From: Paenibacillus senegalensis JC66
GTDB lineage: Bacteria > Bacillota > Bacilli > Paenibacillales > NBRC-103111
NCBI RefSeq assembly: GCF_000285515.1
Contig: NZ_HE610958.1
Coordinates: 205,137 to 269,136, forward strand
DNA: 64,000 nt
Reading direction: 5' to 3'
Shown here piece after piece: positions 17,479-27,144 of the stretch. The position numbers and the translations under genes were made by a program. Every line of letters starts with the position of its first letter. The stretch's first letter is position 1. The notes beneath the pieces were generated by a model, which was given only the letters and a program-made list of their open reading frames with translations, was not told where the DNA came from and ran no database searches.

Positions 17479-18084
17479 TTATGGGATTATTCCCCATTTT
17501 TTCGCTTGAGTAATAGCTTGTACTCTGCTCTTCGCCCCTAGCTTCCCGTATAAAATATTGTTATAAACCTTCACCGTTCCCTCTGTAAGCTGCATCAAGT
17601 TAGCAATTTCCCGATTACTCTTGCCTTGTTCAATAAGCAGCAGCAGATTGTACTCTTTATGAGTTAGCAGATTGCCATCAGGCGTCTCCGGCAGCGGTTT
17701 TTTCGGCTGACTGACCATGGCGCTCCTTCTGAGCACCGCTCCTATCCTTGCCAAAAGCACTCCTGTGTCAAAAGGCTTTGTAACAAAATCATCGGCCCCC
17801 GCAGCAAAACCTCTAATGATCGTTTCCGGCTCAGCGCTAGCGCTTAAGTAGATGATCGGAGTATCTAAATTTCTGCGTAATTGTCTGCCGATTACAAATC
17901 CGTTTCGGTCCGGCAGCTGAGTATTCAGCAGCACAAGATTCGGACGATGCTCCTGATACAATTTGAGCCCTTCCGCCCCGTTCTCTGCAAGCAGTACCTT
18001 GTAATTATGCTTTAATAAGGCAAATTGGATAAGCTGGCGATACGGCTCTTCGTGGTCGATGACCAATATTTCCTCCCCATTCAC
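17479..18084 (-). CDS. Atypical response regulator, REC domain with Asn at phospho-site, LuxR-type HTH
   Basis: 201 aa. Residues 4-118 are a receiver fold and 135-198 a LuxR/FixJ-type helix-turn-helix (LTHKEYNLLLLIEQGKSNREI, TEGTVKVYNNILYGKLGAK). The residue that should be the phosphorylated Asp is Asn54 in LVLLNTQLPDRNG, and the usual DD/DE acid pair near the start is Asp10-His11-Glu12. The Ser/Thr and Lys switch positions (LSAS, TKPFD) remain. It therefore probably works without phosphorylation. No histidine kinase adjoins it. Divergent from the frameshifted pectate-lyase-fold gene; a role in exopolysaccharide control is guessed from location only. Confidence 0.88.
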   Translation of the reverse strand: MNGEEILVIDHEEPYRQLIQFALLKHNYKVLLAENGAEGLKLYQEHRPNLVLLNTQLPDRNGFVIGRQLRRNLDTPIIYLSASAEPETIIRGFAAGADDFVTKPFDTGVLLARIGAVLRRSAMVSQPKKPLPETPDGNLLTHKEYNLLLLIEQGKSNREIANLMQLTEGTVKVYNNILYGKLGAKSRVQAITQAKKWGIIP

Positions 18085-18280
18085 TTCGTGATTCTCCCTT
18101 CGAAGCGCTTCTATTAACTACAGTTAAAGTCTATTTTTTTCGTAAGCCATGAGCATGATTTGACAAATTCTATCATAAGTATCTGGTTGTAATATGAAGC
18201 TGACCACAAACATACTAGGCTGTTCCGTCTGCCGTTCTATGAACAGGCGTGTCAGCCGTTAAGTGAGGTGTCCACAAATT

Positions 18281-20235
18281 ATGGCGAATGCTCAACTTAG
18301 CATGGTGAATGTGATGGATTTTGGAGCAGTCGGCGATGGAGTTCAAGACGACACAGCAGCTATTCAGCAAGCGATTGAATTTGCTTCGGCAGAAATGAAG
18401 AGCACCGTATTTTTGCCCGCCGGTCGGTTCAAAACAACCTCCTCTTTGCGTCTTCCGGCCATTCAACGGCCAAATACACAAGGTACTGCGGGAACGGGAT
18501 TCATCCTGAAAGGTGCTGGCATGTACGATTCAGGAATCATTTATAGCGGATCGGATTACGCTATCGTTTCCAACGAGGAGCTGGCTGAAACGATTTTGTT
18601 CCAGAATTTTTACATCAACCACGCCACAGGCGGGGGCATTCGGCTGCCTCAAGGCGCACATCAATGGTTTGATCGTTTTTTTCCAGTGCTTGTGCTCTTG
18701 GCAAGTACGGGGTCCTCATAGAGGGCAGCCGCGCAGCCAGTGATCCGGAAGCAGGTTACGGCTCCTATATGATTTCTTTCACCCACTGCAGATTTTGGTC
18801 TGAAACGGGCTACAATGGAACCGGTGTCCGCTTGCAGGATGTTGTGCTATGCAGTTTGTTCAACAACTGCTTTTTCTCACGTGCTGTACAGAATGTTCCT
18901 CATTTAGAGTTAGTCAACTGCCATAGTGTTCATATTAACTCATCGGCCTTTGAAAGATCTGAACAATCAGTTTCCCTGCCGCCCGAAGTTATTCATAACC
19001 CCGATTTGACCAATGAGGAGAAGGAACGTATCCTTCAATCCATGGCCAGGGAAGCTAACCAACAGATTACCGAGAGCTTGATCAAGATCGATAATTCCCA
19101 TTCCATCTCCATACTGGAATGCCATGCGGAAACAGCCTATCCCTCTTTTATCGAAATTAAAAACCACTCCTCCCATGTACTTATTGATGGTTGTCGACTA
19201 AATCATTACGCGATTTCAGACTATAACGAACAAAAAGGCTACATCGTCACGGTCCATCCTGAATCCCGATTTTCCACGCAAATTATTATAGGCAGGAGAA
19301 ATCGCCATATGCAGGCCAATCATCCGAACACGACTCATGGGGATATTGTGAATGACCCCTTTCACTGCGTCTCCATTCTGGACTTTCAGGATGTTACCCC
19401 TTTTTCCGATGCCTTCTATCTAACTGAACGGCGGACCGTGTCACGCATAGGGACTAACGGCTTTAATTTGTTGATGAATCCTGGCTTGTACAGCGATACT
19501 CCGCAAGGAGTCCCCTTCGCTGTCGAGACTCCTTCTGGACAATGGAGCTTCAGCCAGTTAGCTCCCTCCGGCTGTAAGTTAACCCAAAGCGCTCAGCCGC
19601 CCGACATCCCCTATGTATTGAAAATGCGGTCGGTTGAGCCTCTCCATAAATATGATGTCTATACTTTCTTTTTGGTAGGGCGCAATCTGACTGGAGAGAG
19701 TGTAACGTTGTGGCTTGACGTAGGTGGTCATGGGAATGATACGGCCCTTCACATTCCTTCCGGCAATCAGCGTTTCTCCCTGACTGCACGCGTGGAAAGT
19801 CAGGCCGCTTCGGAAGTCAGGCTTGTCGTATATCGGCCTGTACAGCTGGAGGTATATGCCGTTTACCTCATACCTAACACCTCTTCCGAGGTGCCTTACG
19901 GTTCAGAAATCGTTGCCGCTTCCAAGCTTAACCTGGGTGCGGAAATCCGTTATGGCACTGCAATACCCGCTGAAAGCGGGAACCCCGGAGATATCGTGTT
20001 TAACCGTGAGCCCAGCGAAAGCTCAGAGATTGGCTGGATGTGTACAGCTTCCGGTCAATGGATGGCCATCGGCAATTCCTTCTATCCGCAAGCCGCTCCC
20101 GTCTCCCAGCTTCCCGCCGCGGATGAAAGCCTGCGCGGTATGATGGTGCGCCTGGAAAAAGAAGGCCTCCCTGATTTCATCTATATTTGCAAGAAGCTCG
20201 CAAACGATACTTATCGGTGGATTCAACTGGGCTGA
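18281..20235 (+). pseudogene. Pectate-lyase-fold (beta-helix) protein, frameshifted
   Basis: The N-terminal part, with VMDFGAVGDGVQDDTAAI, is the Pectate_lyase_3-type opening of right-handed beta-helix enzymes and tailspike-like depolymerases. The frame stops at 18721, but homologous coding clearly continues in the -1 frame (SSACALGKYGVLIEGSRAAS and on) to 20235, giving about 651 aa if joined. The junction is a run of seven T at 18676-18682. Either one T was lost, making a pseudogene, or a -1 slippage produces the full protein. ATG 18281 has GTGAGGTG ten bases upstream. There is no signal peptide. It lies next to the exopolysaccharide operon and may degrade or modify that polymer. Confidence 0.75.
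18676..18682 (+). other. T-TTT-TTT heptamer at the frameshift
   Basis: In the zero frame the codons read CGT TTT TTT CCA, so the run is exactly the X-XXY-YYZ slippery form. A -1 slip gives TTT TTT TCC AGT and enters the downstream frame. A weak stem (GTGCTTG with CAAGTAC) begins five bases later. Confidence 0.5.
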
Positions 20236-20281
20236 TCAGACCTTGTTAGCGAAAAGCCTGCAAAGCAAGCTAGGAGATTTG

Positions 20282-21652
20282 CTAGAGATGTGCGGATGGC
20301 TCCATAATTTCTTCCCAGTGCTCGGTCAACAGAACGACATCCTCCTCCACCAATTCACGGCCCACTTGAACCTCAATCAGCTCAAGCTCGCTAACCGCCC
20401 TCAACGCATGCATAGTGCCAGCGGGAACCTGAAGCACATCTCCCTCCCGCAGAGAAATTCGCTTGCCCTGAATAATAGCCTCTCCTTCACCTGAAGTGAT
20501 GGTCCATATTTCTTTCCTTCGACTGTGGTATTGATAGCTGGAGTTTTTGCCTGCCCGCATAAGGATTCTCTTCGTTAATACCTCAGCGCCATCAGCTTTC
20601 CGGACGAAATCGGTCACCTTATACCAGCCCCAGCGGCACTCTTCATACATCGGTCTCGACCAGGCATGAGCCAGCATATTCTTCACCTTATAGCTTGCCG
20701 CCTTTTCGGTTACCAGAATACCGTCAGGACTGGCTGCCACCACGACATTAGATAAGCCAAGCACGGTAACCGGGATCTCCAGCTCGTTGATGAGATGAGT
20801 ATTGCTGGACTGACTGCAAATTTGTCCGCGGCCGATCACGTTATCCTTAATTTCTTCCGTCAATGTGTTCCATGTGCCCATATCCTTCCACCGGCCCTTG
20901 TAAGGAACGACAACCGTTCGCTTCGCCGCTTCGACCACCTCATAGTCGAAGCTGATCGGATTTAGACGGTCATATTGTTTAACAAGTTCATCGTACTGGA
21001 TGGGCAGGTTTTTGCCCTCCAGCAAACTGACCAAATAATTAAGCTTAAAGGAAAACACACCGCCGTTCCACATAGCCTGCTGCTCGATCAGCCGCTGCGC
21101 TTTTTCGGCATCAGGCTTTTCTACAAATTCACTCACCTCATAGACTTGTCCGCTGTCACCAGCACAGCGGGGTACTATATAGCCATATTTCTCAGAAGGG
21201 TAGGTTGGCTGTATGCCAATGAGAGCCAGGTCGGCTCCAGTCGTATCGATGACCTCATCCAGTCCGCTAATACAATGGAAGAAAGGTTCATCGACAAACG
21301 GGTCCACCGGCAGCACTGTAATGGTTTCATCCAGCCCGGCACCGGCGATGGAATATAGATAAATGGCGGCTAGAGCGATCGCCGGGAACGTATCTCTCCG
21401 TTCTGGCTCAACGATAATTGGCAAGTGTTCCGGCAGCTGGGTACGAATCATCTCCACCTGATTGGCGCTTGTGGCAATATAAGTCTGCCGGGCAAGCCCG
21501 GCTGCTTCAAGCTGTCTCCACACCCGCTGAACCATCGATTCTAATGACCCGTTGGCGTTCGGCAAAATCTTAAGGAATTGCTTTGAGCGAAAGTCATTCG
21601 ATAAAGGCCACAGCCGTTTACCTGATCCGCCTGATAATAAAACCAGTCTCAT
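20282..21652 (-). CDS. manC: Mannose-1-phosphate guanylyltransferase (type II, cupin tail)
   Basis: 456 aa. It makes GDP-mannose from mannose-1-P and GTP, the precursor used by Gmd and Fcl in this cluster. Residues 1-280 are the nucleotidyltransferase (LLSGGSGKRLWPLS, the sugar-binding FVEKPD, GRWKDMGTW). The C-terminal ~110 residues are a cupin (SRRKEIWTITSGEGE, GDVLQVPAGTMHAL) of the phosphomannose isomerase type II fold; isomerase activity is likely but not certain. The ATG at 21652 is preferred over the GTG at 21661 because the sequence then starts MRLVLLSGG like its relatives. It is the last gene of the exopolysaccharide operon. No phosphomannomutase gene is present here. Confidence 0.9.
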   Translation of the reverse strand: MRLVLLSGGSGKRLWPLSNDFRSKQFLKILPNANGSLESMVQRVWRQLEAAGLARQTYIATSANQVEMIRTQLPEHLPIIVEPERRDTFPAIALAAIYLYSIAGAGLDETITVLPVDPFVDEPFFHCISGLDEVIDTTGADLALIGIQPTYPSEKYGYIVPRCAGDSGQVYEVSEFVEKPDAEKAQRLIEQQAMWNGGVFSFKLNYLVSLLEGKNLPIQYDELVKQYDRLNPISFDYEVVEAAKRTVVVPYKGRWKDMGTWNTLTEEIKDNVIGRGQICSQSSNTHLINELEIPVTVLGLSNVVVAASPDGILVTEKAASYKVKNMLAHAWSRPMYEECRWGWYKVTDFVRKADGAEVLTKRILMRAGKNSSYQYHSRRKEIWTITSGEGEAIIQGKRISLREGDVLQVPAGTMHALRAVSELELIEVQVGRELVEEDVVLLTEHWEEIMEPSAHL

Positions 21653-21700
21653 AACCTGCACACCTGCTTTCTATATCGAGTTAATTAGGTGGAACGATCG

Positions 21701-22942
21701 CTAGACGGAACGCAAAATGCCTTTGTATTTGGCTATCGATAACTGCTTGGTTAAATGCTGCTCCAAATACCGCCTTCCGTTCTCTCCCATGCGGACAAGT
21801 GCTTCGCTGTCCATCTGGTACAGCTTTTCAATGGATTCGGCGATTTCGTTATATTGCTTAGGTTCAATAACGATCCCGCATTCGCTTGTTTTGATCAGCT
21901 CCGAGGCTTCACTGCCTTCCTCCAGCACGCCAATTACAGGCTTGGCTGCCGCCAGAACACCATAAATCTTACTCGGTACGGAGACTCCTTTAATCCCTTT
22001 CTGATTCACGACCAAATGCACATCGGCCGCATTCAAGCTGAACTTGATGTCGCTTCTCGGCTGAAACGGGAGGAAAACCACCTCGTTTAATCCGTGCTCG
22101 CGAGCATATTTTTGCATGGCCGGCTTAACCGCTCCGTCCCCGATAAACACAAAAACGATGTCAGGATGACCGGCAAACCGTCTGCATACCTTGATTAGAT
22201 TTTCCAGGTCATAGTAAAGCCCAAGGTTGCCTGAATACATAATAATGAATTTATTGTCCAAACCATGCTCGCTCAAAAAACGAGCCACTGCCGGGTGCGA
22301 TTTAGACAGAGGAACGATATCCTTTTCATCCATCCAGTTATTAATGACAGAATTTGCGGGTACCCGCCTTCCTTTCAGACGGCTCATCAGCGTCTGCTGC
22401 ATATCCCGTCCCACGGTAATGACATGATCGGAGAAGCGGCAGTTAATATTATCCAGATAGCGGGCCAGGCGAAAAATCCACTTTTGCCGCGTATAGCTGA
22501 TCGCCTCCGCCTGCTCCGGGTTAAAATCATGGACCGTATAGACGTGCTTCGTGTTTTTTACTGCCTTGCCAATCGTACCGATCAGCCCTCCCAATATAGG
22601 GGGAGAAGAGATAGTGTAAATAATATCCGGCTTTTTGGCCCGAAGCAGCGAGGCTAGAGCCATGAAAAAGTAAACCGAAATAAAGCGGATCCGGCTCCAT
22701 TTGCTGCCTTTGTCCACCCGGGGGGCCTTGACCCGAATAATCCGAATCTGCTCAAGCGCCTCTTCTTCGAACCATTTCCGTTTAGACTTGTCCTTCACAG
22801 CCGGTCTCTCTTCCTGCTGTACGGCGATGACGGTAATGTCAAAATCGTGCTGCAGCTCCAGACAAAGGTCTGTCAGCAGCTGACCTGTGGAAGCCACATC
22901 CGGATAAAAATAATTGACAACAAAAACGATGTTTTTCCTCAT
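21701..22942 (-). CDS. Glycosyltransferase family 4 (WbuB-like)
   Basis: 413 aa from ATG 22942, which has GAGGAG six bases upstream; its first bases overlap the stop of the preceding gene. GT-B fold: N-terminal half with VNYFYPDVASTGQLL and HVYTVHDFNPEQAEA, C-terminal half with the donor-binding YSGNLGLYYDLENLI, GVSVPSKIYGVLAAAKPVIG and the acidic EEGSEASELI motif. It adds one sugar during assembly of the lipid-linked repeat unit on the inner membrane face. The WbuB-type family often handles fucosamine or fucose-like residues, consistent with the GDP-fucose genes here, but the donor is not provable from sequence. Confidence 0.88.
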   Translation of the reverse strand: MRKNIVFVVNYFYPDVASTGQLLTDLCLELQHDFDITVIAVQQEERPAVKDKSKRKWFEEEALEQIRIIRVKAPRVDKGSKWSRIRFISVYFFMALASLLRAKKPDIIYTISSPPILGGLIGTIGKAVKNTKHVYTVHDFNPEQAEAISYTRQKWIFRLARYLDNINCRFSDHVITVGRDMQQTLMSRLKGRRVPANSVINNWMDEKDIVPLSKSHPAVARFLSEHGLDNKFIIMYSGNLGLYYDLENLIKVCRRFAGHPDIVFVFIGDGAVKPAMQKYAREHGLNEVVFLPFQPRSDIKFSLNAADVHLVVNQKGIKGVSVPSKIYGVLAAAKPVIGVLEEGSEASELIKTSECGIVIEPKQYNEIAESIEKLYQMDSEALVRMGENGRRYLEQHLTKQLSIAKYKGILRSV

Positions 22943-24219
22943 CCGTCTCTCCTCTCCGTTCGATTTGCCTGCATCAGGCATATAATGGTCAGCACGACTC
23001 CGAAAGAAAGTGTTTTGTAGCTGACTTGAAAGAAAAGACCAATTAATATAGGAACGAGGGAGGCCAGCAGTACCGGCATTGTTTTAAGCGACCATTGACT
23101 GCAGCCGTTGCGGGCAACCCACAGCAAATAGAACATAAAAAAAACAAGTCCGGAGATACCTGTCTTTAATAGAAAAAAAGTGAGCGCCGAATGCGTGAAG
23201 GAAACCTGCTGGCCTTCAACCGCCGGACTTTCATACAGTCCTCCCCAGCCTATGCCGAATAACAAAGTGCGCGGTGTACGGCTGACCTCTGACCAAACAG
23301 CTTTCAATTCCTCCGTTTTTCCGTTGGCCCCGACCTCTTCCTGCTTCGCAGACAGCAGCTGGATCGAACTGGAGATTTGTTCTTGGGCCAGAAATCCTAT
23401 ACTAACAGCTAAGATCAGCAGCACCAGCATTTTGCCCAAAGAACGATATGTAAGCATGAAAAAATAGAGTACAAAACCGATCGCCGCTAATCCTAAAGGA
23501 GCTCGCTGAGCCACCGCCATAAGTGAGCCCAATGCCAATGCGCCTCCCGTCAGCATAGCCAGACTGGCAAGCCAGCGTTGAGGCCTTCTCCCGTTCCAGC
23601 TCTGGACAGCCATCAAGGGCAAAAAAATCCCGGCAAAGGTCACAACCGGGTCATAGGGGAGATATAAGTAATTGTCAAAGTAATGGCGGCCTCCCAGCTC
23701 CCAGGGCCAAATCCCTACTTCCATGTAAAATCTTAGCGACAGCAGCACTCCGGCAAGCGAAATGACATAGGGGAGCACCTTCAGCCACTTGCTGAACGAT
23801 GTCCTCAACATCGCCGGCAGCAGCAGCAGAGGAAGAAAAATATAAATTGCCGGAACAAGATCCCGGATCATATCCGCCACCGACCACCCGTGAATGACTG
23901 CACCGTTAAACAGCTGCCCCCAGACGAGCAGGAAAAAACCGAGATGAAGCCAGGACGGGGCTAAGCCTAAGCGTTCATAAACGGAAAAGCCTCCCGCCAT
24001 AACAAGAATAGAGACGGGAACCGTAACAAACAGCGCTAACAGGACCGCTATACCGGCTTCTACCATTCCGGGATTGGCGGGGAAAGGAACACTAAAGCCA
24101 GCATAAACCAGGATTGCTGCTATAAGGAACAGCTGGTTAGAAGAGATGCGGCCCCGGTAAATCCTGTCTTGTGGAATCGGTTGGTTCTTAAGGGGAGATA
24201 CCAGATGATTCTCTTTCAT
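22939..24219 (-). CDS. Wzy/O-antigen-ligase-like membrane protein, copy B
   Basis: 426 aa with about ten to twelve predicted TM segments and a large loop between them holding GIWPWELGGRHYFDN and, near the C-terminus, FGIGWGGLY and SFTHSALTFFLLKTG. This layout fits polysaccharide polymerases (Wzy) or ligases (WaaL) of the O-antigen ligase superfamily. It is clearly a paralogue of the gene just upstream (24188-25486), sharing these motifs in the same order; the pair arose by tandem duplication. AAAGGAGAG precedes the ATG; the start overlaps the previous gene by 32 bp. One copy may polymerise, the other ligate or be specific for another linkage. Confidence 0.8.
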   Translation of the reverse strand: MKENHLVSPLKNQPIPQDRIYRGRISSNQLFLIAAILVYAGFSVPFPANPGMVEAGIAVLLALFVTVPVSILVMAGGFSVYERLGLAPSWLHLGFFLLVWGQLFNGAVIHGWSVADMIRDLVPAIYIFLPLLLLPAMLRTSFSKWLKVLPYVISLAGVLLSLRFYMEVGIWPWELGGRHYFDNYLYLPYDPVVTFAGIFLPLMAVQSWNGRRPQRWLASLAMLTGGALALGSLMAVAQRAPLGLAAIGFVLYFFMLTYRSLGKMLVLLILAVSIGFLAQEQISSSIQLLSAKQEEVGANGKTEELKAVWSEVSRTPRTLLFGIGWGGLYESPAVEGQQVSFTHSALTFFLLKTGISGLVFFMFYLLWVARNGCSQWSLKTMPVLLASLVPILIGLFFQVSYKTLSFGVVLTIICLMQANRTERRDG

Positions 24220-25486
24220 GAAGCTCTCCTTTCCTCAGCCGGATCTCTTCATTCCAGTGGACACAAATGAGCGTCAACACGATTCCGTAAGTAAGCGTTT
24301 TATAGCTCGGCTGAAAAAAAAGTCCGATAAGGATCGGCACCGCCGATGCAAGCTTTAGCGGCAGCGAGGCCCAGCTTAAGTGCCCGAACCACCGTTTGCC
24401 AATCCACAGCAAATATAGAAGCAGAAACACGAGGCCCGTCAGACCGCCTTTAAGCAGAAAAAAAGTCATGGCGGAGTGGGTGAAGGAAATCTCACTTGCA
24501 TAAATTGGATTGTCGAATAAGCCTCCCCACCCAATGCCAGCCATTAAAGACTGCCAAGATCGCGAAATCTCCATAAACACAGCGGCCAGCTCCTCCGTCT
24601 TTCCGTTCGCCCCTACAAGCTCCTGCTTAGCTGTAAGCAGCTCCAATGAGCTTATAATCTGTTCCTGGGCCATGAAACCGGCGCCTGCCAGAATGAACGC
24701 CATAAGGAGCATCCGTCCCCGCGATTTATAAGAAACACAGAAGTAAATAAAGAAGCACAAAGCAGCGAGGCCGACGGGCGCCCTCTGCGCCGCAGCCATC
24801 AGCGATCCGAGCGCCATTCCTCCGCCTCCAAGCATAAGCAGGCTGCACAACCAGCTGAATGGGCGCGAAGGCTGCAGGCTGTGAACTGCCTTTAACGGCA
24901 GGTAAATAGCGGCAAAAGCTACACTTGGATCATACGGCAGGTAGAGAAAATTATCGAAGTAGTGCTGCGAGCCAAGCTCCCATGGCCATATGCCTACTTC
25001 CATAAAAAATCGGGTGGCGAGCAGCACCCCGGAGACGGACAAAATGCCGGGCAATAAAGAAGCCCAGGACAGCCTGCGCGAATTCATAACCGGCAGCAGC
25101 AGAACCGGCATGCACAAATAAATGAAGGGAATAAGATCGCGAATTAAATCGGTCAGCATCCAGCCCTGCACGACAGCACCATTAAACAGCTGACCCCACA
25201 GCAAAACAAAAAAACCGATATGCAGCCAGACCGGTGCCCTCCATTGCTCGCGGTAAGCCTGAAAGCCGCCGCTGATGACGACAATGCCCAAGGGCAAAGT
25301 GACAAAGCCCATCAGCAAAAGAGCGATCACCCCTTCAATAATTCCCGGCTGTGCGGGAAAGGGGGCGCTCCATCCGGAATAAAGCAGCAGAGCAGCTACG
25401 AAAAAATAAGCGTGAATGGCTGAAAAGCGGGGGGGTCCGCCAGCCGTTCCCGGCAATACAGAAGTTGAAAGCCGGGCAGGTTTCAT
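24188..25486 (-). CDS. Wzy/O-antigen-ligase-like membrane protein, copy A
   Basis: 432 aa, polytopic, with the shared loop motif GIWPWELGSQHYFDNFLYLP and the C-terminal AGIGWGGLFDN and FTHSAMTFFLLKGGLTG segments. Similar to copy B along the whole length, including the opening PFPAQPGIIEG against PFPANPGMVEA. Function as polymerase or ligase of the repeat-unit pathway is inferred from topology and from the surrounding flippase, co-polymerase and priming transferase. AAGGAAAAG lies eight bases before the ATG. Its start overlaps the end of the GT2 gene upstream by 4 bp, so translation is coupled. Confidence 0.8.
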   Translation of the reverse strand: MKPARLSTSVLPGTAGGPPRFSAIHAYFFVAALLLYSGWSAPFPAQPGIIEGVIALLLMGFVTLPLGIVVISGGFQAYREQWRAPVWLHIGFFVLLWGQLFNGAVVQGWMLTDLIRDLIPFIYLCMPVLLLPVMNSRRLSWASLLPGILSVSGVLLATRFFMEVGIWPWELGSQHYFDNFLYLPYDPSVAFAAIYLPLKAVHSLQPSRPFSWLCSLLMLGGGGMALGSLMAAAQRAPVGLAALCFFIYFCVSYKSRGRMLLMAFILAGAGFMAQEQIISSLELLTAKQELVGANGKTEELAAVFMEISRSWQSLMAGIGWGGLFDNPIYASEISFTHSAMTFFLLKGGLTGLVFLLLYLLWIGKRWFGHLSWASLPLKLASAVPILIGLFFQPSYKTLTYGIVLTLICVHWNEEIRLRKGELHERESSGISP

Positions 25487-26328
25487 GTCGGCAGCTTTTC
25501 CTTTTGCCTCTCTGATATTTTAATCCCCACCTGCCAGTAATAGACAGAGCGGGCAAAAGCATAGTGGAACCCGGCTGCCCCATCGAGTATGCCCAGCTTG
25601 AAAATATAAGAATGCAGAAAAGCAAACACCCACTTGCAGGGCATCCGGTGAAACATTTTTTTTTGCAGCGCCCGCAGTTTAATTTGCGATTCGTTCAAAT
25701 TATGGTAGGCTCCGTTGGAGCGCACCACAGCCTCCCAGTCCGAATACCGGTTATGCTTGGCAAAATAATCGAATAACGAATCATGGTCGCTGTGAAGAAT
25801 CGTATTCTTCAGCACACCGGTTTCCCCGGAAATTTGCGGCTGATAGTGACCTTCGACCTCCCACATATTCGCCGCATCCAGGTCATCATAGTCAAGGAAA
25901 CGTCCCTTCTTGCGGTGAAATAACACCAGCTTGTACATGCGATGACCGTACTTAAGCACTTTTTTGACAAACATATGATCATAGCCAACGAAATAGCCCG
26001 CTTTCAGCTTTCCTCCGGCAAAGAGGCTCCGCAGCTCTTCGATCAGCTTGGGTGAGGGTTCCTCATCGGCGTCCACATACATGACGTAATCGTATTTGAA
26101 AGGGAGATTTTCCAGACACCACTGCTTCTTTTTCGGGTACCCGCCGTTCCATTCAAAAGGAATGACCGCAGCCCCCATCCTCTGGGCAATTTCCACCGTT
26201 TTGTCCGTGCTGCTGGAATCGACAACGAACACTTCGGCAAATTCACGCACCGATTGCAGGCATTTGCGGATATTCCTTTGTTCATTTTTGGTCATGATGA
26301 TGACGGAGACCGGAATAGGGTTTTGCAT
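25483..26328 (-). CDS. Glycosyltransferase family 2 (WaaE/KdtX-like)
   Basis: 281 aa. GT-A fold opening PVSVIIMTKNEQRNIRKCL, nucleotide-binding VFVVDSSSTDKTVEIA and metal-binding YVDADEEPS (DxD). The charged middle (FHRKKGRFLDYDDLDAAN, HSDHDSLFDYFAKHNRYSDW) resembles WaaE/KdtX-type enzymes that add glucose or another hexose to lipopolysaccharide or capsule. It is cytoplasmic with membrane-associated C-terminal helices. It overlaps the following Wzy-like gene by 4 bp and the preceding GT2 gene by 47 bp. The sugar is not determinable. Confidence 0.88.
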   Translation of the reverse strand: MQNPIPVSVIIMTKNEQRNIRKCLQSVREFAEVFVVDSSSTDKTVEIAQRMGAAVIPFEWNGGYPKKKQWCLENLPFKYDYVMYVDADEEPSPKLIEELRSLFAGGKLKAGYFVGYDHMFVKKVLKYGHRMYKLVLFHRKKGRFLDYDDLDAANMWEVEGHYQPQISGETGVLKNTILHSDHDSLFDYFAKHNRYSDWEAVVRSNGAYHNLNESQIKLRALQKKMFHRMPCKWVFAFLHSYIFKLGILDGAAGFHYAFARSVYYWQVGIKISERQKEKLPT

Positions 26329-27121
26329 AGCTATACCTCATCCTTTTATATAAAATAGGAAGTTTGGATTTCAACAATAAAGCCAGCCGATGAAGCATAT
26401 GGACCAAGGCCCGCTGATACAAGGGCATTTTCATAATTGTTTTTCGGATCTCCCATTGATCCTGCTCTCCCGTATGGGAATGAACCGATGATACGCCCCC
26501 TTGTTCAAATATACAAATCGGCTCTGGCCAATACACAATGTGTCCCTGACATCTCTCCAGCACCTCGATTGTAAAGGCATAATCGGCCCCTATCTTAAAT
26601 TCCTGCCGATAGCTTAATTCTGTAAGAAGATTACGGCGGTAAACCATCGCTTGATGATGAGTGAACATCCCGTACCAGATCATTTTGTGAGAGCGTGCTT
26701 TTTTCTTGACAAGGTGGTTATTATCCGGCTGATACTCCCATGCATCCCCATACAGAAATCCTGGCTGGTGGTGTTCACTCGCTTTCCGCAGAATTTGCTC
26801 GGCGACGTAATCATTGGCCAGCCGGTCGCCCGCGTTAAGAAAAAGCACATATTCCCCGGTGCTCATCCGTAATCCCTTATTCATCGCATCATACAGCCCT
26901 GCATCAGGCTCACTGATTTGGCGGATGAAAGGCTCGGACCTTTTCGCCAAAAACCGTTTAGTTCCATCCGATGAATCCCCATCCACGATTATCCATTGCA
27001 GGGGGGCATTCTGGTTTTTAATCGATTCCCAGGTGGCTGATAGACCGGAAAGGTTGTTTTTACACACCGTAACAATAGAAAGAAGAGCGTCTTGTCCGCG
27101 TAACACTGGAATCTCTTTCAC
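26282..27121 (-). CDS. Glycosyltransferase family 2
   Basis: 279 aa. Opening LLSIVTVCKNNLSGLSATWE, then WIIVDGDSSDGTKRFL, SEPDAGLYDAMNKGL and the DxD-equivalent FLNAGDRLA, typical of GT2 enzymes of the WcaA/colanic-acid and PssE-like group. The acceptor-side segment IGADYAFTIEVL is also standard. It overlaps the next gene by 47 bp. It contributes one residue to the exopolysaccharide repeat unit; donor unknown. Together with the GT4 enzyme and the WaaE-like enzyme it would give a repeat of about four sugars including the priming sugar. Confidence 0.88.
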   Translation of the reverse strand: MKEIPVLRGQDALLSIVTVCKNNLSGLSATWESIKNQNAPLQWIIVDGDSSDGTKRFLAKRSEPFIRQISEPDAGLYDAMNKGLRMSTGEYVLFLNAGDRLANDYVAEQILRKASEHHQPGFLYGDAWEYQPDNNHLVKKKARSHKMIWYGMFTHHQAMVYRRNLLTELSYRQEFKIGADYAFTIEVLERCQGHIVYWPEPICIFEQGGVSSVHSHTGEQDQWEIRKTIMKMPLYQRALVHMLHRLALLLKSKLPILYKRMRYSYAKPYSGLRHHHDQK

Positions 27122-27144
27122 AGCAACCCCCTCATTGAATGCCT

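Noticed and set aside
18769-20235. Separate gene starting at the internal ATG
   Set aside because: No ribosome site; the coding similarity starts about 90 bp earlier in the same frame, so it is the second half of the frameshifted gene.
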